From assembly GCA_938003545.1 (NCBI GenBank), contig CALKXY010000033.1, positions 62,001-126,000 on the forward strand: 64,000 nt of DNA, in the 5' to 3' direction. Below, one piece after another: positions 36,251 through 44,713 of the stretch. The position numbers and the translations under genes were made by a program. Source of the stretch: an uncultured Caulobacterales bacterium (GTDB taxonomy: Bacteria > Pseudomonadota > Alphaproteobacteria > Caulobacterales > Maricaulaceae). Position 1 is the first letter of the stretch; every line of letters begins with the position of its first letter. The notes under the pieces are model-generated. The model was not told where the DNA came from. It did not search any database and saw only the letters and a list, made by a program, of their open reading frames with translations.

Positions 36251-36291
36251 AATGTGGCGGAAACTGCGACGAAACGCGCAAATGTGGCGGA
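36251..36291. promoter_or_regulatory. Direct repeat in a divergent promoter region
   Basis: AATGTGGCGGA occurs exactly at 36251-36261 and 36281-36291, start to start 30 bases, about three turns of the helix, so a protein could bind both on one face. It lies between the divergent secreted protein (start 36153) and the L,D-transpeptidase (start about 36356). No known operator matches by eye. Confidence 0.45.
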
Positions 36292-36355
36292 GATCTGGCG
36301 ATAGAATGAGCGTGGGGTGAACGCCTTTGCATCTGGCGTGCCTTATCCGCTAAGC

Positions 36356-37039
36356 ATGATTATGCGTCGTATTTTATTCTTACTTGGGTTGTTTGTCTGT
36401 TTGGCCTGCCAGCCGGCGGGACAGACAGACGCGGAAGTTCCTGTAAACCCTGTACTGACAACAGAGCTCTTCATTCGAGTTATCAAAACAACACAAGCTC
36501 ATGAAAAAGGTGTTTTGGAAACATGGCGGCGCGGCGTGGATGGGCGGTTTCATCTGGACCGGACATTTGAAATTTGCACATGGTCGGGTGCGTTGGGGCC
36601 GAAATTACGTCAAGGTGATGGGCAATCGCCAGAGGGTTTCTACTTCATTCGGCCATCATCGCTGAACCCGAACTCTAGCTATCATCTCTCTTTTAATCTT
36701 GGCTACCCTAACGCCTATGATCGCGCGCATGGCCGAACGGGGGATTTTTTAATGGTGCATGGCGAATGTGTGTCGATTGGCTGCTACGCCATGACGAATG
36801 ATGGGATCGAAGAGATTTACGCCGATGTGGAAGCGGCCTTTACCGATGGGCAATCGTTTATTCGTGTCCACATTTTCCCCTTTGAGATGACAGAGGAGAA
36901 TTTAAAAGCACGGCGTGACAATCCAAATGCTGCGTTTTGGCAAAACTTAAAAACAGGCTGGGACTGGTTTGAAAGTGGAAACATTCCACCAAATGTCACT
37001 GTTGCGAATAAAACCTATCAATTTGACGGCGGAGAGTAA
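36356..37039 (+). CDS. YafK-type L,D-transpeptidase lipoprotein
   Basis: An L,D-transpeptidase (YkuD) domain that can cross-link peptidoglycan or handle attached proteins; family members of the YafK/DpaA type may instead cut Lpp from peptidoglycan. The 227-residue protein has a lipoprotein signal (RRILFLLGLFVCLAC, lipobox Cys), then LDRTFEICTWSGALGPK, SPEGFYFIRP and the active-site MVHGECVSIGCYAMT with His and Cys. ATG 36356 is chosen over the GTG at 36317 because it starts the hydrophobic signal; Met at 36362 is also possible. Confidence 0.85.
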   Translation: MIMRRILFLLGLFVCLACQPAGQTDAEVPVNPVLTTELFIRVIKTTQAHEKGVLETWRRGVDGRFHLDRTFEICTWSGALGPKLRQGDGQSPEGFYFIRPSSLNPNSSYHLSFNLGYPNAYDRAHGRTGDFLMVHGECVSIGCYAMTNDGIEEIYADVEAAFTDGQSFIRVHIFPFEMTEENLKARRDNPNAAFWQNLKTGWDWFESGNIPPNVTVANKTYQFDGGE

Positions 37040-37084
37040 GTCTAGGGTCGAAGTCTGTCTGATATTTGAGAGAGGATGAAAAGC

Positions 37085-37238
37085 CCCAGCCGCGGGTCTG
37101 TGCATTTGCACAACCGCGCGACTGGGAAAGTATATGGGCGGAAGGGGATCCGCCCTATGGGCATTTTCCAAATCAAGGCGGGGAACCAAGATTGAGAAAA
37201 TTAAGGAACACAGATCATAGGGTCTTAAGGGAAAAGAC
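37085..37238. other. Structured intergenic region between the L,D-transpeptidase and ruvC
   Basis: The 392-base gap 37040-37431 has no supported gene. It holds three stacked hairpins: CCCAG-CGCGG-TGTGC closing with GCACA-CCGCG-CTGGG at 37085-37126; GGGCGGA/TCCGCCC at 37136-37155; and GTCTT/AAGAC at 37222-37238. The first is long and nested and, read on the minus strand, is followed by CTTTTC, so it could be the 3' end of a minus-strand RNA; the opposite reading fits a plus-strand RNA starting near 37080. Neither strand shows 6S, SRP or tmRNA signatures that I can confirm. The rest (37240-37431) should hold the ruvC promoter. Confidence 0.45.
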
Positions 37239-37431
37239 ATACGCTCTAATGTTGTCTCTCTATAGGCAGGCCGTGCCAACACGCACAAAACAACAGAGAG
37301 TGTGTTTAACGTGATGTTGAGTCTCGAAATCGTGAGATAGGTATATACCGCTTTTATGTGGACTTTATGATTTCGACCTGTGCTTCGAATCAAGGGTTGG
37401 CATATGCTTTGTGTTCACGTAACGTTCTTTT

Positions 37432-37938
37432 ATGATAACGACGCGTATACTCGGGATTGATCCCTCTCTTGTCGCTTGCGGCTGGGGTGTGATGGATAAG
37501 ACAGGGACGAAAATTTCCCATGTTGCACACGGCGTCATTCGGCCGCCTGCAAAAGAACCGCTAGCGTCACGGCTACACTTTATTTTTGCGGCGTTGACAG
37601 ATGTTATCTCTGAATATCGGCCATCAGAGGCGGGTGTCGAGGAAGCCTTCATGAAAAACAATGCGATGAGTGCGCTAAAATTAGGACAAGCGCGCGCCGC
37701 TTGTATTCTTGCGGCCACGACAAATGGTTTAAATGTTGGGGAATATGCCGCGCGTTTTGTAAAAAAATCCGTTGTCGGTACGGGCGCAGCGGAGAAATCG
37801 CAGGTCGCACATATGGTCAATCTGCTTTTGGCGGGCGCGAATGTGAAAGCAGGCGATGCGGCAGATGCCCTCGCCATCGCGATTACCCATGGAAACAGTT
37901 ACATTTCCGTGGCTCAACTCGCACGCCGTGCGGGTTAG
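37432..37938 (+). CDS. ruvC: Crossover junction endodeoxyribonuclease RuvC
   Basis: Resolves Holliday junctions. The 168-residue protein begins with RILGIDPSLVACGWGVMD (first acidic residue of the active site), has GVEEAFMKNNAMSALKLGQA, and ends with the AGDAADALAIAITH acidic pair. It is separated from ruvA and ruvB by an oppositely oriented lipoprotein gene, so the usual ruvCAB operon is interrupted. Confidence 0.96.
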   Translation: MITTRILGIDPSLVACGWGVMDKTGTKISHVAHGVIRPPAKEPLASRLHFIFAALTDVISEYRPSEAGVEEAFMKNNAMSALKLGQARAACILAATTNGLNVGEYAARFVKKSVVGTGAAEKSQVAHMVNLLLAGANVKAGDAADALAIAITHGNSYISVAQLARRAG

Positions 37939-37941
37939 AGA

Positions 37942-38412
37942 TTATTTACGTGTGGGCAACCAAGGCTCGACAGGCGATTCAGGTGTCGGCCAGCTTTGCG
38001 GCGGCGGAATATATACAGGTGGCACTGGCTCAGGTGCAGGAGGTTCAACATAGACGGGCGGCTCTGGAATAGGGTCCGGTATCATAACAACGGGTGGCTG
38101 CGGTGCAGGCGGTTGAATGACAGGCGGCAGAGGCGGCGGTGTCAAGGTTTGCGGCAGGCCACAACAGACTGTGGTTGGAACATAGGCCATGTGATCCACG
38201 CGGTAGATAGGGCCGGTTACGCCACAAGGCTGGACGTGAATATCGCAAGATGGCCGCAAAGTTGGAGCCGTAGTGTTTAGGGTAACAGGCGCGCCATATC
38301 GCGATACATATTGAGACTGTCCCTGATGCGTAGGAGCGCAGGCCGTGACCAGACTTGCCAGTGCCAAAAGACGAATAAGAGGGTTTCGATATATAATGTG
38401 CGCCGTTTTCAT
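37942..38412 (-). CDS. Proline-rich lipoprotein of unknown function
   Basis: A 156-residue lipoprotein: signal with LIRLLALASLVTAC, a region with four Cys (SCDIHVQPCGV and TTVCCG), then a Pro-rich C-terminal half (PPPLPPVIQPPAPQPP and similar) with repeated PPVY. It should be an extended periplasmic linker; the partner is unknown. It lies on the opposite strand between ruvC and ruvA, three bases from the ruvC stop. Confidence 0.7.
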   Translation of the reverse strand: MKTAHIIYRNPLIRLLALASLVTACAPTHQGQSQYVSRYGAPVTLNTTAPTLRPSCDIHVQPCGVTGPIYRVDHMAYVPTTVCCGLPQTLTPPPLPPVIQPPAPQPPVVMIPDPIPEPPVYVEPPAPEPVPPVYIPPPQSWPTPESPVEPWLPTRK

Positions 38413-38563
38413 AAAAGCGGCTTACGTTAAAATGATTAAATCTCAGCTAAAGCCTCTGAGCGAAGGCAATCTGATTTCACAATATTTGCCTTTCATGGCG
38501 GAGAGCCTAGACGATGCATATGCGATTACTTACTGATTCCCTCTCTAAAACAGGTGCAACTCG

Positions 38564-39202
38564 ATGATCGGGATGCTCAGCGGTGTCTGTCTTATGGCCG
38601 GAACGGGCGAGGCAATCTTGGACTGCGGGGGTGTGGGGTATTTGGTGCAGTGTGGCTCCAAAACACTCGGAAACCTGCAAGAAGGCACGCCGGCGCGCCT
38701 GCATATTGAAACGCTTGTCCGCGAAACATCTATAACGCTTTATGGGTTTTCGACAGAGGAATCGCGGGCTTGGTTCGTGCGTCTGCAATCCGTGCAGGGT
38801 GTGGGTCCAAAAGCGGCACTTGCCATTCTTGATATATTGACGCCCGGCGAAATCATGAGCGCAGCGGCGCTGGAAGATAAAACGGCGTTTTCTCGTGCCA
38901 GCGGTGTCGGGCCAAAACTGGCGACGCGGATTGCGACAGAATTGTCAGGGAAAAAACCACCAACAGGTCGCGGGTTTCAAGCGGCGTTCACGCCGCCTGT
39001 TACGGTCGCTGATGGTGAAGCTGCGCGAAACGAAGGCCTGTCAGATATGCAGCTACGCAATGACGCGGTTAGCGCGCTGGAAAACCTAGGCATTGGACAA
39101 AGCGAGGCCTTGCGCGCTGTGGCGAAGGCTTATGGCACGTTCCCAGATGATCCCGACTTGGATGACTTGATTAAGACAGCCCTTAAAGAGTTGAGTAATT
39201 GA
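38564..39202 (+). CDS. ruvA: Holliday junction branch migration protein RuvA
   Basis: Tetrameric junction-binding protein that loads RuvB. The 212-residue protein has the N-terminal OB domain ([26 protein letters not shown]), two helix-hairpin-helix motifs ([13 protein letters not shown] and [16 protein letters not shown]) and the C-terminal RuvB-contact domain ([19 protein letters not shown]). Eleven bases precede ruvB. Confidence 0.96.
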   Translation: MIGMLSGVCLMAGTGEAILDCGGVGYLVQCGSKTLGNLQEGTPARLHIETLVRETSITLYGFSTEESRAWFVRLQSVQGVGPKAALAILDILTPGEIMSAAALEDKTAFSRASGVGPKLATRIATELSGKKPPTGRGFQAAFTPPVTVADGEAARNEGLSDMQLRNDAVSALENLGIGQSEALRAVAKAYGTFPDDPDLDDLIKTALKELSN

Positions 39203-39212
39203 GGCCGTTCGC

Positions 39213-40238
39213 GTGAGTGAAGATCGCCTCATATCCCCCGAAACCCAAACGGGCGACGTCCGTGATCGGGCTTTGCGTCCCTTGGCATTTGATGATTTTG
39301 TCGGGCAAGCTACGGCCATTGCGAACCTGAAAGTCTATGTTCAAGCCGCGAAAGGGCGGGGCGAACCGCTGGACCATCTTTTGCTCTCTGGCCCGCCTGG
39401 CTTGGGTAAAACGACATTGTCGCAAATTGTGGCACGCGAATTAGGCGTGAATTTCCGCTCGACCTCTGGCCCGATTATTTCAAAAGCAGGTGATCTTGCG
39501 GCCCTTTTGACCAATCTAGAGCCAAATGATGTTCTCTTTATTGACGAAATCCATCGCCTCAGCCCGATTGTTGAAGAGGTCCTTTATCCTGCGATGGAAG
39601 ATTTTGAGCTAGATTTGATTATCGGCGACGGTCCTGCAGCGCGGTCCATCAAGATTGATATTGCACCTTTTACACTGGTCGGCGCAACGACGCGGGCAGG
39701 GCTGTTGGCAACGCCTTTACGGGACCGCTTCGGTATTCCTGTACGCTTAGAGTTTTATGATGTTGATGATCTGACGCATATTGTGACCCGCGCAGCTGGA
39801 AAGCTCGGCATGAATATGACGCCAGACGGTGCGCGTGAGATTGCAAGCCGTGCGCGCGGCACGCCTCGCGTCGCGGGTCGTTTGCTGCGACGTGTCCGCG
39901 ATTTGTCCGAACATGCAGGGCATTCCGTTGTTGATGCCGTCGTGGCGGATAGCGCGTTAAAACGGCTCGAAGTCGATGATATTGGCCTGGATAAACAAGA
40001 CAGACGTTATCTTCATGCGCTCTGCGAAATGTTCGGCGGTGGGCCGACAGGTGCAGATACGCTGGCGGCGGCGTTGTCTGAAGCCCGTGATGCTTTGGAA
40101 GATGTGATCGAGCCCTATTTGATTCAACAAGGTTTCTTGCAGCGCACACCACGCGGACGCGTCGCAACGCCGCGCGCCTATGCGCATTTGGGACTGAACG
40201 CACCAATAGAAGCCCCGCCGCCTGTGTTTGAGGGTTAA
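39213..40238 (+). CDS. ruvB: Holliday junction branch migration ATPase RuvB
   Basis: AAA+ motor that drives branch migration with RuvA. The 341-residue protein has [17 protein letters not shown], Walker [12 protein letters not shown], Walker [21 protein letters not shown], the sensor [21 protein letters not shown] and a C-terminal winged helix ([18 protein letters not shown]). It starts with GTG and is followed after two bases by ybgC. Confidence 0.97.
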   Translation: MSEDRLISPETQTGDVRDRALRPLAFDDFVGQATAIANLKVYVQAAKGRGEPLDHLLLSGPPGLGKTTLSQIVARELGVNFRSTSGPIISKAGDLAALLTNLEPNDVLFIDEIHRLSPIVEEVLYPAMEDFELDLIIGDGPAARSIKIDIAPFTLVGATTRAGLLATPLRDRFGIPVRLEFYDVDDLTHIVTRAAGKLGMNMTPDGAREIASRARGTPRVAGRLLRRVRDLSEHAGHSVVDAVVADSALKRLEVDDIGLDKQDRRYLHALCEMFGGGPTGADTLAAALSEARDALEDVIEPYLIQQGFLQRTPRGRVATPRAYAHLGLNAPIEAPPPVFEG

Positions 40239-40240
40239 AT

Positions 40241-40723
40241 ATGACCGATGCATTCAAAAAAGATGAAAGTCATATCGCTGCGCGGGATTTGCCCTCCATC
40301 GGCTATTTCGAAGGGCGCGCACATTACTATCCTATTCGCGTGTTTTACGAAGATACGGATTTTTCAGGTGTGGTGTATTACGCGAATTATCTACGGTTTT
40401 TAGAGCGCGCACGCTCGAGTTTTTTCCGCCTCGCAGGTGTGGGACATGCCGAGTTATTGGACCGTGACCCTCCGCTGGCCTTTGTTATACGCAAGATCAA
40501 TCTGGACTATAAAGCTAGCGCCAAGATCGACGACGTTCTCTCGGTCATGACGACATATGATGTCTTCAAGGGGGCGAGACTTCTTGTGACGCAAAAGATT
40601 TTCAGGAATGGGCAGCTGATTTTAACAGCAGACAGCGAAGCGGCCTGCATAGACCTAAGCGGCCGACCAAGACGCGCGCCTAAAGAGATGATGGAAAAGC
40701 TGCGGCCATATTTGGCGAATTAA
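40241..40723 (+). CDS. ybgC: YbgC, acyl-CoA thioesterase of the Tol-Pal locus
   Basis: Hot-dog thioesterase of 160 residues. It has YEDTDFSGVVYYANYLRFLE, with the catalytic Asp, and ERARSSFFRLAG. It usually opens the tol-pal operon; here it follows ruvB closely and is parted from tolQ by a four-gene accessory block. Confidence 0.93.
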   Translation: MTDAFKKDESHIAARDLPSIGYFEGRAHYYPIRVFYEDTDFSGVVYYANYLRFLERARSSFFRLAGVGHAELLDRDPPLAFVIRKINLDYKASAKIDDVLSVMTTYDVFKGARLLVTQKIFRNGQLILTADSEAACIDLSGRPRRAPKEMMEKLRPYLAN

Positions 40724-40740
40724 GCCACCACCCCTGCGGC

Positions 40741-41082
40741 TTAAAAAGAAATCGCGTTTTTCCTTGGTCGCATATTTCCAATTTTAATGTTTCCAAAACG
40801 AGTGAATTTACAAAGATATGTCAACATAACGGCTTTGATCATGCTGATTACGATTGTTATCAAGAGAGACATTGAAATTATCATCGCAATGTTCTTACCG
40901 CTGGCTTTTATGCCCAATCCAATTGCGACGACCTGATCATATGCCCCAGAAATTGTCGGCACAGGTTCAGAAAAGAGAAGTGCTATTATTATTACGAGGG
41001 GAGCGAAGAGCAAGCCGAGTAAATATTCAACAACAAAAATGAGCTTAAAGAAGTCCCAATGATTTAAATCTCTTAATTTCAT
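40741..41082 (-). CDS. Small membrane protein of unknown function
   Basis: A 113-residue protein with two or three membrane segments (about 13-38 and 65-92) and a basic C-terminal tail (FTRFGNIKIGNMRPRKN). It is clearly more AT-rich than its neighbours, with many ATT/AAT codons, so recent acquisition is likely. No family recognised. The start ATG at 41082 has no strong ribosome site. Confidence 0.6.
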   Translation of the reverse strand: MKLRDLNHWDFFKLIFVVEYLLGLLFAPLVIIIALLFSEPVPTISGAYDQVVAIGLGIKASGKNIAMIISMSLLITIVISMIKAVMLTYLCKFTRFGNIKIGNMRPRKNAISF

Positions 41083-41139
41083 AGAACATTGTTTGTCGTT
41101 GAGCCTGTAAATGTCAAATTATTGCTTTAAGACGGTCAG

Positions 41140-41664
41140 ATGACCGAAATCACACATACATCCTATACACCTTGGCCTGAACGGAAGACGGCGGACCCGC
41201 GGGTTGCGACACAGGCGCAATATAATCACGGTTTGGCTGAAATTGTCCAATATCAGGGACCGATGCAGGCTCTTGAGTTGTTCCAAGCCTATGGCAAAGC
41301 TAGTGGCCTGTTGAAAATCGCGGCCTCTGTGCGTCGACGCTTTGAACATGCGTTGTTAAAAGCTGAAAAAGCTGGCGTCTTACTCATCACGCGCGAGACC
41401 GACTCAGAGGCAAAAGACGAAAATGACAGCATCGGATGGATTGTCCGTTTACCGAACCAGCCACCCGTTATTGTGCGTGATTTAGGAACCCGAGGCTTCG
41501 CCGAAATCCCAATGAGCGAACTGGCTGCGGTTGTTGAAGAAATTCTTTTCCATAATGAGACAGCCGAGCGCGAGGAAGTGTATCGTGGTGTGTTGGAGCA
41601 TTACGGATTGCAAAAACTGACGGCGCTGGTGAAGCGCAGGTTAAATGTTGTACTCGAAGACTGA
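41140..41664 (+). CDS. Protein of unknown function, DUF3320-like
   Basis: A 174-residue soluble protein. The segment from about 29 to 70 (HGLAEIVQYQGPMQALELFQ, YGKASGLLKIAASVRRRFE) and the repeat of the same idea at 121-172 (AAVVEEILFHNETAEREEVY, GLQKLTALVKRRLN) look like two helical, winged-helix-type modules related to DUF3320 from helicase-like proteins. That is a low-certainty pattern match. Five bases before the DUF3088 gene, with which it forms a pair. Confidence 0.55.
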   Translation: MTEITHTSYTPWPERKTADPRVATQAQYNHGLAEIVQYQGPMQALELFQAYGKASGLLKIAASVRRRFEHALLKAEKAGVLLITRETDSEAKDENDSIGWIVRLPNQPPVIVRDLGTRGFAEIPMSELAAVVEEILFHNETAEREEVYRGVLEHYGLQKLTALVKRRLNVVLED

Positions 41665-41669
41665 AACGA

Positions 41670-42026
41670 ATGACCCGAGATCATCTATATCTTCTGCCAG
41701 CCGGTTTTGCTGATAATGCGCGCCGAGAATATTGCCCGGAATGCGCCGAAATTTGGGGTGTGCTGGCGTATTATCCCGCCATAAAAGAGTCCGTCGAGAT
41801 TGTGTATCAACCCATTGCGAAACCGCGTGCTAATTTGGTTGAACGTTTGGGTGATAAGAATCAAAACTGCCCGACACTCATTTTAAGTGCGGACAGTCCA
41901 GATTTTGAAAATTGTGGAATCATGACTCGGCGCGGCGAGCGTTTTATCAATAATGCGCGCGACATAGGCCGCTATTGGGCGAACCGTTTCGGCGCGGCTG
42001 TTCCGCGAGGAACAGGCCCGCTTTAA
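41670..42026 (+). CDS. DUF3088 family protein
   Basis: A 118-residue protein matching DUF3088 in layout: HLYLLPAGFADNARREYCPE with Cys, CAEIWGVLAYYP, DKNQNCPTLILSADSP, and RGERFINNARDIGRYWANRFG. The thioredoxin-like outline and the CPECAE cysteines suggest a redox or metal site, but no function is established. Translated with the gene before it. Confidence 0.78.
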   Translation: MTRDHLYLLPAGFADNARREYCPECAEIWGVLAYYPAIKESVEIVYQPIAKPRANLVERLGDKNQNCPTLILSADSPDFENCGIMTRRGERFINNARDIGRYWANRFGAAVPRGTGPL

Positions 42027-42036
42027 GTTTTAGGTC

Positions 42037-42441
42037 CTAGCCTCGTGACGGCGCGCCAATGACTTCGCCTGGCGCAGGACCAACGGACCCGATTTCAACT
42101 GCGTCATCGCAGAAATTCGTGACTTCCGTTTGATTGCCTGTCTCTGGGTCAGTAACGACATAGAAAACTTGAGCTTGTTTCATGACGATTTTTTGCTCTG
42201 TACGCTGTTCAATCGGGTCATAGGGCGGATTTTCGATAAGGCTGATACCGACAACGGTTTTTGTTTCCGCTGGAATTTCAACGCGTTGCAGGGCCGACAC
42301 TTCATAGCATACGGGCGTAGTCGGAACTTCGACAACGGGGGCCTGAATGACAGGCTCCACAGGTTCAGGAACCACTAAACAGCCAGATATGACTACAGAT
42401 GCGGCGGTAGAAAGAGCAATTGCTTTGATAGATAAACGCAT
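42037..42441 (-). CDS. Lipoprotein of unknown function
   Basis: A 134-residue lipoprotein. Signal peptide RLSIKAIALSTAASVVISGC, then a Val/Pro/Glu-rich linker, and a small domain with ALQRVEIPAETKTVVGISLI, QVFYVVTDPETGNQTEVTNF and Cys. ATG 42441 is chosen over ATG 42468 because GGAGACGCC stands before it and it opens the signal peptide. Convergent with DUF3088 and divergent from tolQ. Confidence 0.7.
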   Translation of the reverse strand: MRLSIKAIALSTAASVVISGCLVVPEPVEPVIQAPVVEVPTTPVCYEVSALQRVEIPAETKTVVGISLIENPPYDPIEQRTEQKIVMKQAQVFYVVTDPETGNQTEVTNFCDDAVEIGSVGPAPGEVIGAPSRG

Positions 42442-42673
42442 GGCGTCTCCAATTCGGGTTTTCATCAACCCTCTGTTATGATTCCGTCTAAATTACGACA
42501 GAATTGAGCGGAATTTAGGTCCCGATATATAAAAGGTTTAAGGATAGGGTTAAGGTTTTGTTATTAGAGCTTACAAACGCTTAACTGGCCCTGAACGGAT
42601 CAGACCGCTATCGCCAGCGTGAATATTGAGGCTATAGCCGACCCATAGTGCAAAGAATTAGACAGGGACTTCC

Positions 42674-43429
42674 ATGATCGACCTTATCTTCCAAGCTAGC
42701 CCTCTTATTTTTCAGGCGAGTCCATTGGGTGATGTGCATAGCAGCGGGGACTTCTCGTTCGTGTCGCTTTTCCTCCGCGCAGATTGGGTTGTGAAATCTG
42801 TGATGATCCTCTTAGCTTTGGCTTCCATCTGGTCTTGGGTTGTTGCGGTTGATAAATTTATAATGTTCGTCATGCTGAAACGGCGGGCAACGGCATTTGA
42901 GGATACATTCTGGTCGGGGCGAACCCTGGATGAGCTTTCTGCGGCCTTAGGCAGTGATACCCGGGATCCTATGGCTCGCGTTTTTGCGGCGGCCATGCGA
43001 GAATATAATGAGAGCCGAAATGCGAATGCGGCAACGGGCGTGTTGGGGCGCTCAAATGCAACGCATGAACGTATCGATAGTGTCATGAACCTCGTGATCA
43101 ATCGAGAACTGGCGAAAGCCGAGCGCGGGATGACCGTATTGGCAACTGTCGCATCGGCCTCCGTGTTCGTAGGCCTCTTCGGAACGGTTTGGGGTATCAT
43201 GAATGCCTTCCGCGCGATTGCAGCCAGTCAGAATACGAACCTCTCTGTTGTGGCGCCTGGTATTGCGGAGGCCCTTTTTGCGACGGCTTTGGGCTTGATC
43301 GCGGCGATTCCAGCATTGATTTTCTACAATATGTTCACCTCTGACCTAGACAAATATGGCGGTCGCTTAGAGGGGTATTCTGATGAGCTTTCGGCTATTC
43401 TCTCGCGCAAACTCAGCAAAGGCGCATAG
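42674..43429 (+). CDS. tolQ: TolQ, proton-channel subunit of the Tol-Pal system
   Basis: Inner-membrane protein with three helices that forms the stator with TolR. The 251-residue protein has ADWVVKSVMILLALASIWSW, the AKAERGMTVLATVASASVFV helix, GLFGTVWGIMNAF and APGIAEALFATALGLIAAIP with the conserved pore residues. Its N-terminus carries a tandem copy of LIFQASP (residues 4-10 and 11-17). Three bases separate it from tolR. Confidence 0.96.
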   Translation: MIDLIFQASPLIFQASPLGDVHSSGDFSFVSLFLRADWVVKSVMILLALASIWSWVVAVDKFIMFVMLKRRATAFEDTFWSGRTLDELSAALGSDTRDPMARVFAAAMREYNESRNANAATGVLGRSNATHERIDSVMNLVINRELAKAERGMTVLATVASASVFVGLFGTVWGIMNAFRAIAASQNTNLSVVAPGIAEALFATALGLIAAIPALIFYNMFTSDLDKYGGRLEGYSDELSAILSRKLSKGA

Positions 43430-43432
43430 GTC

Positions 43433-43885
43433 ATGGGTGCTACAATACAGCGCGGTGTGGGGCGAAACTCTGGACGTCGTCGCAACCGCCGAAGCGGCTT
43501 GAATGCCGAAATTAACGTCACGCCGCTGGTGGATGTTATGCTTGTGCTGTTGATTGTCTTTATGGTCGCCGCGCCATTGCTGAGTGTCGGTGTTCCGATT
43601 GAATTACCGAAGACAGATGCAAAATCGCTACCATCACAAACAGAGCCGATTACGATTTCCGTCAATGCGACAGGTCAAATTTTTATCCAAGAGGCCGAAA
43701 TTTCGCTTGAAGATGTCGCGACACGCCTCGTCGCGATTAGCAATAATGGCTATGATGAACGTATATATTTACGCGGTGACGGCCAGGCGAATTATGAGGC
43801 CGTAATGAAAGTCATGGCGCGTGTTAATGCGGCAGGATTTAGCAATTTGGGCCTCGTGACCGATCCTGTGAGCGCCGGAAATTAA
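43433..43885 (+). CDS. tolR: TolR, stator subunit of the Tol-Pal system
   Basis: ExbD/TolR family, 150 residues: one membrane helix with the proton-binding Asp in TPLVDVMLVLLIVFMVAAPL, and a periplasmic domain that includes LPKTDAKSLPSQ and YLRGDGQANYEAVMKVMARV. A basic stretch (GRNSGRRRNRRSG) precedes the helix. It is directly followed by tolA, whose coding frame overlaps its end (see tolA). Confidence 0.96.
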   Translation: MGATIQRGVGRNSGRRRNRRSGLNAEINVTPLVDVMLVLLIVFMVAAPLLSVGVPIELPKTDAKSLPSQTEPITISVNATGQIFIQEAEISLEDVATRLVAISNNGYDERIYLRGDGQANYEAVMKVMARVNAAGFSNLGLVTDPVSAGN

Positions 43886-43916
43886 GTTAGGCCTTCCTAT
43901 ATCCCTTGCCCTGCAT

Positions 43917-44702
43917 GTGGGCGTATTTGGCGGCTTCACCTTATTCGCTTCGGATGCGCGGCCTTTGGCGGATGCGGTGATCATACCCGTAGAGATATTG
44001 ACGGTCGCATCTGAAACAAATGTGTCAGCGGCCATCAAACCGCCAAAACCTCAAACTGAAACGCCGCAACCTGATATTATGACGACTCCGACGCCTATGG
44101 AAAATGCGGCGGAGGAAGCGCCGGAGGTCAAAGTTACGCCGCAGGAAGACCAAGCCGAGACGGTGGCTGAAATTACACCTGAACAGACTGAGGCAGATGA
44201 CCCCATCCCAGACCCTGAACCTGATCCAAAGCCTGCGGAACCGACATTTGATTTGGATGCGCTGTCAGGCTTGATTGATAAAACACGTGAAACCGCGCCA
44301 GAGGCGAATCAACAAGTCGCATTAGAAAACGAAGCTGCGCAGGCGCGTTATGAAGACAGTGCGCGCCGCGCCGAAGGTGAGGGCAGCGGCCTATCGGCAA
44401 CAGAGGCCGATCTCGTTGCAAACGCTATGTATAAATGTTGGCGCATGCCTGCTGCCGCTAAAGATGCGGAGAACCTCCGCGTCCGTCTGAAGGTGAAACT
44501 TGTTATTGGTGGTCATGTCGAAAATGTCGAGCTTATCGATAAAGCCGCGTCGCGCCGGTTATCGCCTGGAAATGAATATTGGGAGATCGCAGAACGCAGC
44601 GCGATTTCCGCCGTGAATAAATGCTCGCCCTATGATTTCCTATCGGACGAGAGATATGGCGTTTGGCGCGAACTCATCTTGAACTTACGCCCACAATTGT
44701 AA
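43917..44702 (+). CDS. tolA: TolA, energy-transducing linker of the Tol-Pal system (start uncertain)
   Basis: Links TolQR to TolB/Pal across the periplasm. The frame has a membrane anchor, a long Pro/Glu-rich periplasmic arm, and a C-terminal domain with [20 protein letters not shown] and VNKCSPYDF typical of alphaproteobacterial TolA. Oddity: the hydrophobic anchor ([20 protein letters not shown]) is encoded partly upstream of the GTG at 43917, and the frame is closed by TGA at 43869. Between them there is no ATG, GTG or TTG before 43917, only ATT at 43881, which overlaps the tolR stop, and CTG at 43911. So the real start is either a rare codon or the anchor is shortened by starting at 43917. 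Confidence 0.85.
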   Translation: MGVFGGFTLFASDARPLADAVIIPVEILTVASETNVSAAIKPPKPQTETPQPDIMTTPTPMENAAEEAPEVKVTPQEDQAETVAEITPEQTEADDPIPDPEPDPKPAEPTFDLDALSGLIDKTRETAPEANQQVALENEAAQARYEDSARRAEGEGSGLSATEADLVANAMYKCWRMPAAAKDAENLRVRLKVKLVIGGHVENVELIDKAASRRLSPGNEYWEIAERSAISAVNKCSPYDFLSDERYGVWRELILNLRPQL

Positions 44703-44713
44703 AGACTGTGACC

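Noticed and set aside
37066-37314. 82-codon open frame between the L,D-transpeptidase and ruvC
   Set aside because: No ribosome site or homology; overlaps the hairpins, so a structured RNA or terminator is a better reading.
39670-40257. 195-codon open frame opposite ruvB
   Set aside because: Shadow frame of ruvB with His/Arg-rich composition.
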